NCBI GenBank assembly: GCA_036346355.1
Contig: CM070572.1
Location: 7,757,001 to 7,821,000, forward strand
DNA from: Rhipidocladum racemiflorum
Lineage: Eukaryota; Streptophyta; Magnoliopsida; Poales; Poaceae
Reading direction: 5' to 3'
Length of the DNA: 64,000 nt
In this document: in pieces, positions 42,601 through 54,139 of the stretch
Position numbering within the stretch: position 1 is the stretch's first letter
Layout of the letters: every line of letters begins with the position of its first letter
Position numbers and translations under genes: made by a program
The notes under the pieces: generated by a model
What the model was told of the DNA's origin: nothing
What the model saw: only the letters and a program-made list of their open reading frames with translations
Database searches by the model: none

Positions 42601-42754
42601 TCATGCAATGCCCAAAATCACTTTGGGCTATGGAGCAAGTGTGTTTTCAGCTTTATTCTTTCATAAGACCTTTTAATCACTTTTGCATGTTTACAATCAA
42701 AGAAAAGGTAAAAAAAAGGGAATCAACAAAAAAAGGGTTGTTAAAAGCAAAGGC

Positions 42755-42895
42755 CACAAGTTATGTGCTTCAGGCATGTTTTCCCTAAAAAGATAAGATG
42801 TATGCTTCAAGCATGCCATTCCCTCAAGATAAGATGTATGCTTCAAGCATGCCACTCCAAGGAAATAAAAGAAGTATGCTTCAAGCATGCCACAT
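42755..42895. repeat. Palindromic TGCTTCAAGCATGCCA repeat
   Basis: Four copies of ATGTATGCTTCAAGCATGCC (the first diverged) are spaced about 40-47 bp apart. The core GCTTCAAGCATGC is nearly self-complementary. Confidence 0.8.
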
Positions 42896-43573
42896 GCAGT
42901 TTATTGTTCAAAGATTAAATTGGTTTACTAGATTGGAGTTGAAACTACTTGCTCGCCCTGAGTTGTTAGTTGCTTCAGTTTTGGGCATTGCTTTTCTGCT
43001 GAGATCTTGCTTAGTACTTGGCTATAGTTGACTGAATTGAGGTTGAGATGCATGGCATTCCCTAACTTGTTAAAATCACATCAAGTTCATGTATTTTGCA
43101 TATTATGTGATATATAAGGTTATATGATCGAATGAGCTCATCTTTTCCTATCTTGGCACTCTTTTGTTTCTCTTTTGTGAAATCATTGCTACAGGAAAAA
43201 TTCTGAACATGTTGTTATCTCTTTTGTATTCTTGATGAATCCATTGTCAAAGGGGGGGGAAGTATGGAGAGTTTTTGAGAAGTTTGGGGAGAAGCTTGAA
43301 GAAGCTGAGTTTGGGGAGAAGTTTTAAAAAGCTGGGAGAATTTTGGAGTTTTGGGCACATTGCACATTCACACACATTTCTTTCTTGTGGGGATTTTTTT
43401 CTTATTCACATAGGGGGAGTTTTTCACTTTGCATATTGGTTCATGGGGGAGATTGTGTGTTTTTACGTTGGTCTTTGATTTTAAACTCCTTGTTTTCAAA
43501 AAACCTTCTTGTGAAGTGAATGCCACTGTTCAATTCTAAATGGTGTTGCTAATGTTTTCATCAAGGGGAAGAT

Positions 43574-45379
43574 TGTGAAATCATGTGCTGAAAAATTGGC
43601 TTAGAATTGAATTTGCAACATGTGCTTGTGCATGTATGATCATTTGATACACTTGTGATTTGCTGTGAATAAGGGGTTTTGGAAAAACAGTATGTTTTCC
43701 TTTTTGCGCCGGACCAATGTTTCAAGAAACAGTAAGTTTCGCCTTGGGCGCCGGACCAATCCCTTGGTCCGCCATGAACATGTTTGGCGCCGGACCAATA
43801 ATGCATGTGAAATTTGCATCTGTGCTGGACCAAGTTTTTTGGTCCGTGGTGACCAAGCTTTCGAGATGTGAAATTTGCATCTGCGGCGGACCAAACTTTT
43901 GGTCCGTGGAAAACAACGTTTTTGCGACTATTTTTACATGCACGCCGGACCAAATTTTTAGTCCGTCGTGGACGGGATTTTGAGCGCTGTTTTCGTATTT
44001 GCGCCGGACTTAATTTTACGAAAAACAGTAAGTTTCCCATGTACGTCGGACTAAATTTTTTGGTCCGTCGTGAACATCTTTTTGAAGGCTGTTTCACGTG
44101 TGCGTCGGACCAAATTCTTTTGGTCCGCCATGAACGTGAATTTGGTGTTTTTTGCGCCGGACAAAATTTCTCAAAAATAGTAAGTTTTGCATGTACGCCG
44201 GACCGATTTTTTGGTCCGTCGTGAGTTGCGCCGGACCGGAGTTTGGTCCGATGTGAATGGTTTTTTTCTAGGGTTTTTGCCCTGTGTGCGCCGGACCAAT
44301 GTTTGGTCCGTCGTGAACGCAATTTTCTCAGGTTGGTTTGTTTTGTATGCAATGCTCGTGTGAGGGATTGCATGGATTGACTTTGAGTCAAGTTGTGAAC
44401 TTGTGCTCGGATTCGTTTCTTTTTGTTCATGTGCAAGTGTTGCTCGAGGGCGGACGTGGTCGATGACGGGACCGGAACTAGGTTCATGGAGGAACTGAGG
44501 TTCGGGACTAGGTTTAGGGAGGAACTAAGGTCTTGGTGGTCAAGGATGTCATGCGGGATGTTCGGGCTAAGAGAATGGTGCACATGAGGAGTTGTCAGTC
44601 ACGTGTGTATGGAAAGTGGGCTATACGCGTGCAGAGTTAGTCATTTGGGGTAGCTTACATGTATTGGGCTAGGTTGGGCCAAGTGGACATGTATGCGTAC
44701 TCCTTGTGGTTGCTCCTTTAAATAGGAGGAGTTATCTCCTGTTTAGAGTATCGAGCAGAGCTTTAGGGTTTGTACTCTTTTGATTGGAGTACTTTAAACA
44801 AAAATAAATAAAGATCTATTCTTTCAGATTCTTTGCGTGCTACAGTAACCTCGTAGCTACAATTCGCGCGTGCTACAATAATATGATCTGTTTTTGGGTT
44901 CTTTTCTTGCACATCTTCTGGTTCTAGATTGGTTTTTGTTCCTTGAGTTTGATCTTGATTTGATCCATCAAAAACCTTTCTACGGTATTGATTTAGGGTT
45001 CCTCAAAGTTTAGTTGATTAATCTTTTGTCGTTCTTGTTTAATCTTGAACTTTTGGTTAGATTAATTCTCGTCATCTTCTGTCACAGTAACCTTGCGAGG
45101 TTCATAACTTTTGATCCGTAAGTTCGATCGAGCTTATTCTTTTTGGGTTCGATTCGTATTGGAATATAGTTTGTTGTGTCCAAATTTTAGATTGATTCGA
45201 CAGTTGGATCTCTGGGAATTCATGTTTTACCGAATGTTTATCAATCTATTTTTGTCGAATACGAGGCAATTGTTTGGTTCCGTTTTGGGGTGAATTTTTA
45301 ATAGATCAAAAATTTGGTTTTAGCTTCCGCACAATCATTCACCCCCCTGATTGCTATATTCGTATACTTCGATCATACA
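43574..45379 (+). repeat. Long LTR of the second copia element
   Basis: It starts TGTGAAATCATG and ends GATCATACA. A TATA-like TTTAAATAGGAGG lies at about 44717 and AATAAATAAAG polyadenylation-type sequence at about 44800. These place the transcription start near 44750 and make the first 1.1 kb the U3 region. Confidence 0.6.
43700..44330. repeat. GGACCAAA/TTTGGTCC dyad array in the LTR
   Basis: About ten units of GCGCCGGACCAAATTTTTGG followed by TCCGTCGTGAAC, at 40-80 bp spacing, in the U3 part of the LTR. Each unit is an inverted repeat (GGACCAAA paired with TTTGGTCC). Several units have decayed arms. Confidence 0.85.
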
Positions 45380-45431
45380 AGTGGTATCAGAGCCAGGTCT
45401 TTCTAATCTATCTTAACTGGTGATTAGATTA

Positions 45432-46979
45432 ATGGATCGTTATTCGACAACACCATGTGTGTTCGATGGAGTTGATTTTCAGTTTTGGAAGGTCAAGATG
45501 AAGGCGTTCATTCAGACGTAGGGCTTCGCAATTTGGGAGAAGGTTTACAAGCCATATCAAGCCCCTGAGAACGACAACGTCAATGACGCAAATCGTGCAC
45601 ATGTTGAAGCAAATAGCAAGGCGCGCAACTTGATCATCAAAGGCTTGGGACGCAGTGATTTTGACCGTGTGATCCATCTCAAATTCGCATATGAGGTATG
45701 GAAATCTCTTTGTGATTACCATGAGGGTTCTAACACTATCAAAGAGGTTCATCAAGATCATTACAAAAAGAAATACATGCGATTTGAGATGAAGTCTGGT
45801 GAGTCGCTAGATGATTTCTTTGCACGCTTTAATAAAATTCTTAGCAATTTGCGTGCTTTTGGAATTAGCTTTGATGCTGCTGCTAATGCTAGATAATTGC
45901 TTGGTGCGTTAGACATGTCTATTTGGGAGATGAAAGTAACATCCATTAGAGAATCTACTGTCATGAGTACACTTACATTGGATGTTCTTTATTCTAAGTT
46001 GAAAACTCATGAGTTGGATGTTCTTGCTAGGAAGAATGATCATAAATCAATTGCTTTGTCATCTCAATCTAGCATGTCTCATAACAATACTTCTTCAAGC
46101 TGTGTTTTGTCTTCCTTGTCTTCACTAATTGATGAACAGATTGAAGAATTTCCTGAAGAAGATTTGGCACTACTCTCTTCTCGCTTTAACAAAGCTTTGC
46201 AGAATGTGAGAATGAGAAAGAGAGGTGGTCCTCCAAGGTGCTATGAGTGTAGTGATCTCAACCACATGCGTTCAAATTGTCCTAAGCTTGCAGGTAAAGC
46301 ATCAAGGGAGGAAAAAGACAACGACAGAAGAAAAGAGAAGAAAAAGTTTTCTTCAAGTGATAGAAAGAAGAAGAGTTTCATCAACCGCAAAGTTGTCCAT
46401 TGAGTTCTTTCCGCTCTTGAACAAGTCAATTTGAGGGATGTGGATTCGTAGAGCAGCGAGGACAATGCAACTCTAAGCAACCATGACTTGACGGGGTTGT
46501 GTCTCATGGCCAAAAGCAGCAATAGCTTCACCGAGGACGATCACAACAGCGACTTTAATGAGGTAGATCATTCATATGATGAATTAGCTATTGTTGTTGT
46601 TCGTCTTGGAAAATTGCTTGACAAACGTGATAGAAAAATTAAGAAACATGATATTCTTGTGGAGTCATTGAATGCTGAAATTGCTAGACTTAAAACATTG
46701 ATTCCTGATGATAATACTTGCAAATTATGTGACTTAATTTACAATGAACTCGCCTTGCTTAGGAAAGAACATGTTACCTTGTTAGAACAAATTAATGTTG
46801 AAAATGAGAAAAATGAGAAACTTGTTAAACATGTTAGTTGTTCTACTATTGATTTGCATGATTCAACTCCATGTTCTAAATGCTCCATACTTGAGTTGTG
46901 TTGTATACATGCCAATCTCTCCACTACAGCGTATTACCATGGGACTCCACCGAAAGTTGGGGATCTATGTAGATTATGA
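45432..46979 (+). pseudogene. Gag of the second copia element
   Basis: From ATG 45432 (MDRYSTTPCVFDG) the sequence gives a copia Gag: WKVKMKAFI, LIIKGLGRSDFDRVIHLK, YMRFEMKSGESLDDFFARFN, and a CCHC knuckle CYECSDLNHMRSNCP at about 46240. A coiled-coil-like tail (LLDKRDRKIKKHD.. NELALLRKEHVTLLEQ) and a CSKC..C motif follow. Internal stops occur near 45520, 45893, 46401 and 46449. Protease, integrase and RT of this element are absent. Confidence 0.8.
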
Positions 46980-49140
46980 ATCTCCGACAATTATTTAAAC
47001 ACATAGAGCCTATGATAAGGGATCTGTACATGGCTCGGTACGCTGATTGTACTAGATATTTTTGGTATTAGGGGGAGATAAGTATCACATTAAAGAATGC
47101 TAAGTCCTTATATCCATGCACTAAAGAAATCGAACTTGAAGTTCGAAGGATAATAAATCTACAACAAATAAGTTAATAAATATGTCAAATGCCTTCACTG
47201 ATCATAAGGGAGTGAAAAGATCTCATATACCAGTGGTATATACACCTGAAAGAGTGAAAATACCCCAACAGGACATTGAACCCACTCTTGTCCCTCAAGA
47301 TAAAAAGAGAGGGATGCCTCCAGGTGCACGAGACTCAATTCCGTGGAGACATCTGCAGAAGTAGAGAACCGAACAAATGAGAACATTACCCGTGACAGTG
47401 GAAGAAGCTCAACCTGATGTTGAGAAAATCCCTGAAGTGAGCCATCCAAAAGATGTTAATGTCCCTGAAGTGATTCACCCTGAAGATGGTAACCCCATCG
47501 TATATTTGCACGCATAAACTAACGCTGGAAGTCGGAACTCCCAGACTCCATTGTTGTGGGAAATCATGAGGAGCTGGAACAAAATTAATGAAGAGTTATC
47601 CCTGAAGTGATGCAGGATAATTGTATAAAAGAAAGACTACAATTGTTAACATATTTCGCCTCTAAAATTTTCTAAAAGCTAGATGCAGAATCAAAGTCCA
47701 CAGTAGAGTGCCAAAATTGCTTAAGTAGGGGCAAATGAAAAGAAGCAATTGAGGCAGGCTGCTATAAAGCGAGATTTGGTCTCATTGACCGAACACCTCC
47801 CAGCCTCAGGCAGCGTTTGCTTAATAAGAGGAAAGTTTTAGTCTCGTTGACCGAACACCTCCTAAAGTGTTCCCTGTAGGATCAAAATGGATTTTCATCC
47901 GGAAGAGATATGAAAATATCCAGGTTGTCAGATATAAAGCGAGACTTATAGCACAAGGGTTCACGTAGAGACCCGGCATTGATTACGATGAAACCAATTA
48001 TCTTGTAATAAGTGAAATAATTTTTTGATATTTAATATGAATGGAAGAGAGCTTAAACTTATCAATGCAGTTGATGAATGTAGTGACTGCATACTTATAT
48101 GGGTCACTAGATACAGATATTTATATGAGAATCCCTGAAGGAGTTAAAATTTCAGATCCTAATAATCGCAATATGTATAGCGTCAAACTGAAGACATCGC
48201 TATATAAATTAAAACAGTCGGGGAGAACGTGGTACAACCGACTTAATGAGTTTCTCCTGAAGAAGGGATATTGTCCCTGTGTATTCATAAGGAAATTCCA
48301 GAATAGATTCTGTGTCATCTCAATATATGTCGATGATCTGAATGTCATCGAAACCACAGAAGAATTAAAGGAAGCAAGTGCTTGCCTTACGACGGAGTTA
48401 GAGATGAAAGATTTGGGTAAAACCAAATATTGCTTAAGCCTGCAGCTAAAGCATTTCCCAGAAGGGATTTTTGTGCACCAGTCTATCTATACCAAGAAGG
48501 TATTGGAAAGATTTAATATGATTAAATCTCATCCTTTAAAGACCCTATGGTCGTGAGATCCCTTGAAGCGGATAAAGACCCTTTCAGACCAGAGATGAAA
48601 AATGAGAAAGTATTAGGTCCTGAAGTCCCATACTTATGTATCTTGCGAATTGCACAAGGCCTGATATTGCATTCGCAGTAAATTTGCTAGCAAGTCAGTG
48701 TAGTCCCAATCAAAAAACATTTGGCTAGTGTTAAGACTTTAGTCATATACCTCCAAGGTACTCAAGATCTTTGATTGTTTTTTTAGAAGAACTAAGCCTT
48801 AACCATGGTGGGATATATAGATGTTGGCTATCTGTCTGATCCCCACAGTGCCAAATATAAGACTGATTTTGTGTTTTTCTGAGGCGATTCAGTCATTTCT
48901 TAATGGTCTTTTAAGCAGACATTGGTAGCTACTTCTACTAACCAATCAAAGATTATAGCTTTATATGTAGCCTCTCGTGAGTGTGTTTGGTTGAGACGTG
49001 TGATTAGCCATATCCATAAGTTTTCTATACAAGGTATTGGAATGAGATGTCTTAGAGATATGCAGAGTTCAGGGAGAGTAAAACCCTGAACCATGACCCT
49101 TTATATGATTCCGAAGATCCTACTTTATATCTTAAAGATT
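46896..49140 (+). pseudogene. Integrase end, RT and RNase H remnants of the old copia
   Basis: In plus order: LGIYVDYESPTII (integrase C-terminus, GYES motif), a PRO-rich linker with DKKRGMPPGARD, then RT. RT parts are KWIFIRKRYENIQVVRYKARLIAQGF, MNVVTAYLYGSLDTDIYMRIP, SLYKLKQSGRTWYNRLNEFL and the active site IYVDDLNV at about 48330. Later, RNase H-like VGYIDVGYLSDPHSAKYKT is recognisable around 48800. Stops and shifts are frequent throughout. Confidence 0.8.
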
Positions 49141-49329
49141 ATACGTTGTGTTCTTTTTTTCTTGGTAAGTTTTCCTGAAGCTTTCTCACATGAAGGTTTT
49201 TAATGAGGCAACTAAGTGTAACACAGAATGCAAGTGCAATGTACTCTTTTCTTCACCTTTTTTTCACTTGGTTTTTAGGAGGAGTTTTAATGAGACATGT
49301 GCATTACACGGTATTCGCCAAAGGGGGAG

Positions 49330-49568
49330 TGTTGTGATACAGATAGAATCCTGGTCTATGTTTGGAAGGACTCTATTTATTAGTGGGCGAATCCGAACTT
49401 ATCTCCAGGTGTTTGTATTATATATTGGGCAATGCCTTGTATAGAAAATCCAATCTAATATAAATGAGAGAGCTTTGCCCCCTTACTTTGTGTGCTTCTT
49501 GTTCTTGTTTGTGTGATCTCGTTAGTGTGCGGTTCATTGATGTGGATGAGTGGCTACATTTTACAACA
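49330..49568 (+). repeat. 3' LTR of the old copia element
   Basis: Begins TGTTGTGATACAG after the purine tract and ends TTTTACAACA. Aligns with the 5' LTR at many short blocks but with substantial divergence. Confidence 0.8.
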
Positions 49569-49571
49569 GTC

Positions 49572-49887
49572 TGTTTTGTTTTATCGAGATATAACCATAC
49601 TCTTGGTTTTAGTCGTTGAGATACAATCATTACTTTGATTTTAATGAGCGAATTCCATAACTATTAGATTTTAAGTATAAATACCTCTAGTATACAAGAG
49701 AATCAATCACAATTAATAAAGAAACAGAATTAAAATCCTTTATATCTTAGATTTATCTATTATGTAATTGTTGTTTAGGTATTCTTTGTGTTTTTATTAG
49801 TATTAGGATTGATATAGGGTTGGCAGTTTATTATTCAACATGTTTCACCCTGTGCATCGGGACGTTCGAGACCAGCATTCGACAACA
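49572..49887 (+). repeat. Possible LTR of a further retroelement
   Basis: About 316 bp from TGTTTTGTTTTATCG to TTCGACAACA, with a TATA-like AGTATAAATACC, a polyadenylation-type AATTAATAAAG, and TTGGCGC (primer-site-like) five bases beyond the end. No partner LTR is seen, so it would be a remnant. Confidence 0.4.
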
Positions 49888-51620
49888 CATGTTGGCGCTA
49901 TGGTGTCGTGACTAGACACCTGTACGTCTCCCCTGTTCCCATTTGTATTTACGTGCCACATCTATGGGAATACGGGAATTTGGGGTACCTTCTTCGTGCA
50001 GTAATCACGTGTTTCTCGTCATGAGGAAACAGAATCATTTTTTTTTTCAGAGAAGTTGAAAAGCTTAGGAAGTAGCGTGTCATACTGTCGTTTTTTTTTT
50101 CCCTAAAGGAAAGGGTTGAACGCAACAGAAAAGTTCACATGTGCACTGGGTTTGGGCTGAAGTATCTTTCCGTGGTAACTAATATGGATATGCATGTTTT
50201 ACCGAAAAAAAAAATTATGTCAAAAAACAAATCGAACTAGTCAACTCGGTTTGACTAATATAAGTATGGTATGACAAAAAATTGATTTTTGGGATAGGTT
50301 TTCTTTTGTAAAAACCGCGAGTAAACCGAAATAAACCAAATACCAAAATAGAAAGTACATATATAATTAGATAAAGTAATGATCAAATGTGTATAAAATA
50401 TAGTTTCACATAAAAATAATATCGCTATATTTATCAAAGTAATAGTCAAATGTGTGTAATAATTTTTACTAACGTATACTTAGATAGGGTAATGGTCAAA
50501 GGTACACATTATAAACCATATCTATATTCAAAACGATAAGTGCAAAAGAACAATTTATGCTAGTTTGGTAAATATGGATTTACCGATATCGAACTGAAAT
50601 ATTATGGTATTTACCGATACCGAACCAAAGTTCTATTTGGTATATTTGGTATCGCATTTCAATTACCGTATTTTGAAGAAAAAAAATGTATTTACCAATT
50701 ATACCGTATGCACAGTCCTTAGTAATTCTCTGTCGTACACTACTACCTCCTCCAGTTAAAAAAACTAATTTGACTAGTATTTTCTATTGCAATATATTTA
50801 TAAAACTAAATAATAAGACGAATCATATACATATAATTTTATATATATCCAAACTAAATATTTAAAAAGATATTTATAGTTGAAGTTTAAAGTTTGACGA
50901 TACGTACTATAAAACAGTTTTTTTTTTTTATTGGAGTATAATCCAAGCAAGTACAGCTCATTACTTCAATGCTTCCTAGTCAGTTGTTAGACTGTTTTAA
51001 ATATTTAGGAACCAATTAAAAAGTTGCTGTGTGCGCTGGAACGAGACTTCCGATCGAAGAGCGGCACTAGCAAAATATACGCATGCCTCTTGAGCTGGAA
51101 GAAAGGGCAGAGAAGCAAAGAAGCACAGCCATGATGGTTGCATGCGTTGCGCTAAACTAAACTACAATTCCACTTGAAATTGGTTAATCCAGAAACTAGA
51201 TGAAGCCAAACTGTGCGAAGTATTGTCTACACCAATGACCTCTCAGAGAATAAACAATCTGCAACAACACTCCGGTGAAGTGCCTCCCATAATTAGTGTC
51301 ATCAGCAATGGCCACCGCCCACCAGAACCCTTCTTTTTGCCCCCCTTTTGGGTGCGTTACAACGACATGATGCAATACAAAACGAGCCACTTGCCCGCCA
51401 AAAAGTACATGGGACCTGAAGAGACCAGCTAATGGGAATCTACGTCCATGTCTTAACAAGCTTTCTCTTGGCCAAATGACCAGCCTCTCTTGCAGATTTC
51501 AGGTGCGGTCACCCCGTAGAGTATTTTTAATCAGAGGACGGTAGATGTGAAAATAGTATACCCGTAGTCATTTGTTGCGACTTGGAAGATGTGTGGAAAT
51601 ATTATAACCTGTGTCCCCCA
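49888..51620. other. AT-rich intergenic DNA
   Basis: No gene is recognised. 50230-50720 contains repeated ACCGATA / AAACCGAAATAAACC motifs of an unassigned repeat. 50740-50960 resembles a Stowaway-type MITE with one clear end (TACCTCCTCCAGTTAAAAAA). Confidence 0.35.
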
Positions 51621-51782
51621 TAGGGATGCAAATGGGCCGGCCCAAGGGTCATCTTTAACCCACTCTAGTTCATTTGTTTGCACTAAAACTTAAAAGGTGG
51701 ACTAAAAATTAAGTTTTTAGTGCAAATAAATAAACTAGAAAGGGTCAAAGAAGACCCTTGGGCCGGCCCATTTGCATCCCTA
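51621..51782. mobile_element. Palindromic hAT-type MITE, copy 2
   Basis: 162 bp with ends TAGGGATGCAAATGGGCC and its inverse, and a perfect 8-bp duplication GTCCCCCA at 51613-51620 and 51783-51790. The outer arms match 9760-9885; the centre is longer and also self-complementary. Confidence 0.9.
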
Positions 51783-51790
51783 GTCCCCCA

Positions 51791-53581
51791 GAGTGCAAAC
51801 CAATGCAGCCGTGAGTAGATAGATGCAATAGAATGGGTACAACAAAGCTACGCATGATGTAGCATGCACTAGATTGGTACCGTGCCAGCCGATTTTATCG
51901 CATTGAGGCGCCTGTCGTACGTATTACTGCCGCAACAAGGGCATGTTCATGGCATTTCTATTATATGTCCTATTAGTTATATGTATAGCGTCCGCTCTCT
52001 GAGAAGGAAAGGATCGATCTAGAAGAAGGGGATTAAAGAATGGGGTGGTTTCTTGTTCTCAAAAAAGAACGGGACGTACGGTTTCCGGATCGACGTACGG
52101 CAACAAGTGATGAAGTATATATACAATGCGACTTGTGACTTAATTGGGAGACATGCGCCTAGCGTAGGAGGCAGGCAGGCATACGCAATACATACTACTG
52201 ATTTGGTATATATCACTCGTGCCAGAGAAAGATTTGCAGGACGGCGGCATAAAATTAACGGAACAGGCCAAGTCACCAATCTCCAAGAAAGAGAAGCTCC
52301 GCCTTCAGAGAGACAGTACCTGTTCACCGCACCCATGGTGGGTCGCTCTGGCTCGATGTAGATAAGGATACAATTAAGATGCTGTAAACGTCGATGGAAT
52401 GTCACATGTAGGGAGGAATTAAAGCTGTATATCGTGCGAGGAGGAGACGAAGAAGAAGAAGGAGAAGAAGAAGAAGACAGGCTAGCTAGGTGAGATGACC
52501 TTTTTATAGGCCTGGTTCGCGTTGCAATAAATAGATGGTCGTTGGATTCCAAGACATAGCTGGCCGTTGCTGTGCTGCCCATGTCTGGTGATGGATGGAT
52601 ATCGTTCCTTGGACGTGCCATGTGATCCGGCTGTAGGCGCCATGTCAGTCAAGCTAAAGGCTAGCCGCCAGTGTGGTCGCGGTCACGACGTGTCCGCCGA
52701 ATGGCACCAGAAAACGATGCCGGCCCGCCGCTGTTGCCGCGCGCGTCAAGGCACGCGCCGTGACGCCGTCCTTCACTTGCTGTTCCGCCCCCATTGCGCG
52801 GCGCGTCACGTCGCGTCTCGGTGTTTGTTCCGTCCGTGTCGACCTCTCCACGGCGGAACCAAATCACCATGTCCAATACTTCCCTCTCCTGTTCCACTTC
52901 CATGGCTTCTTGCTTCCGCCGTGCGATGCATACGCATATTGTTGGCACTGTAAACAATGTAAAGCAAAGCAATGCGTGCATGGCTATAAATATATATGGA
53001 TTGCCTGCTCAAAAATAGACTGTTGCTAACAAAGAGCCTGCATATATCCTTGGTGGATCCAAGAAGGCCGGCGACACGATGCCGAACAATTCGATGCAGG
53101 GTGACCCTCCGGACTCCCGGATCCCATGCCGGTTTGTTGCGCCTAGTCCGCGGCCGAAACTGACAAGATTCCTGCCGTTGATTAATTTGTCAGGGTTTCC
53201 GTTTGGGCTCTTATTGCTTGTGCTGTTTGGCTATAATACTATCCAGAAACCCGATCGACAATGTACACATCGAATGATGAACAACGGAATGAGCAGTTCT
53301 CCCGGTCCCCGGGCGGTCGAAACTCGTGTACGATAGCGTCGTTCGTTCGGATCAGCTGCAGCAGCCTATGCAGCGGTGCTTGTCTTGTAGGTAGGGCTAC
53401 CGATTGATTGCATCAAGACCGATCAGATCACGGGTGTCTCACCTGACCTGGCTCTAGATCTGGACCACACCGTCTAGAATTTGCAGGATAACAACATGCG
53501 CTTGTCTTGTTTCCTCCACTACCTGACCGCTTTTCTGTCCTTCTCCTCGACCTGATATGAGGCTACGCTTCTTCGCCTGAC

Positions 53582-53624
<43 letters not shown>

Positions 53625-54139
53625 GTTCTACGGTGCCGACTATCAAATTCTGCTGCAGAACCTGGCCGCCTCAGCACTTATCAGCCGGACTGCCCTACCT
53701 GTAGCTTCAACCTTTCACAAGAGTATAGTGCTTATCATCATCATGTCAAGAGCTAGCACAACACATATTGCAACTGGGTTGAGTAGCAGAAAGGAATTAA
53801 ATCAAACCACCATATGCAAACAGAAGGGAAAGGTAAGATGTGCAATCTGTTGTTGCGATCCAGGTTCTCCCCTTTGGACAGGAAAGAAAAACCATGATTC
53901 TCCAGAGTCACAGGGCATCATCAGTCACCATTGACGCATTCCTCTAATCACCCCGTCTACCAGTTTGGATCATGACCGACTCTAAAGCTAAGCTGTATCC
54001 ACAGGCACTTTAAACAATGACATATTCCACATGCATGGCACATGCCAGGAGCTAGAACTAAGATTTGGTGCTGTTCCTATCTTCAGGGTGAGAAAAACTC
54101 CACTCCCCTCGCACCCCTCCTCCGGCCGCCGGCACAGGC
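51791..54139. other. Intergenic region with microsatellites
   Basis: A GAA-rich tract at 52447-52480 and a pure GA microsatellite at 53584-53622. 52600-53330 is GC-rich but no protein family is recognised in any frame. A TATA-like GGCTATAAATATAT occurs at about 52980. The right end (about 53950-54139) is probably the 3' UTR of the FLZ gene. Confidence 0.4.

Larger units (their letters stand above)
42640..46895 (+). mobile_element. Second copia piece in PPT-LTR-PBS order
   Basis: A single 1.8-kb LTR (43574-45379) has a purine tract AAGGGGAAGAT on its left (43563-43573) and the primer site TGGTATCAGAGCC on its right (45382-45394), followed by a gag. The left flank thus looks like the 3' end of an element and the right flank like the 5' end. 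No second LTR is present. It interrupts the old copia between its Gag and integrase. Boundaries are approximate: the old copia resumes by about 46895 (PLQRITMGLHRKLGIYV). Confidence 0.65.
39888..49568 (+). mobile_element. Old Ty1/copia retrotransposon, heavily disrupted
   Basis: Diverged LTRs lie at about 39888-40632 (with a hAT insertion) and 49330-49568. They share TTTATTAGTGGG, ATTATATATT-GG, CAATCTAATATAA and an end in TTTTACAACA. A purine tract AAAGGGGGAG (49320-49329) abuts the right LTR. Inside, in plus order, are a kinase gene fragment, a Gag remnant, a foreign copia piece, then the integrase end, RT and RNase H. All frames carry many stops. No target duplication was found, consistent with age or rearrangement. 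Confidence 0.8.

Noticed and set aside
43561..44583. 340-residue minus-strand frame
   Set aside because: It lies across the palindromic LTR array. The repeated RRTK.. pattern reflects the DNA repeat and not a protein.
52019..52621. 200-residue minus-strand open frame
   Set aside because: Low-complexity Ser/Pro tract from a GAA microsatellite plus sequence without similarity to known families. No splice or promoter context.
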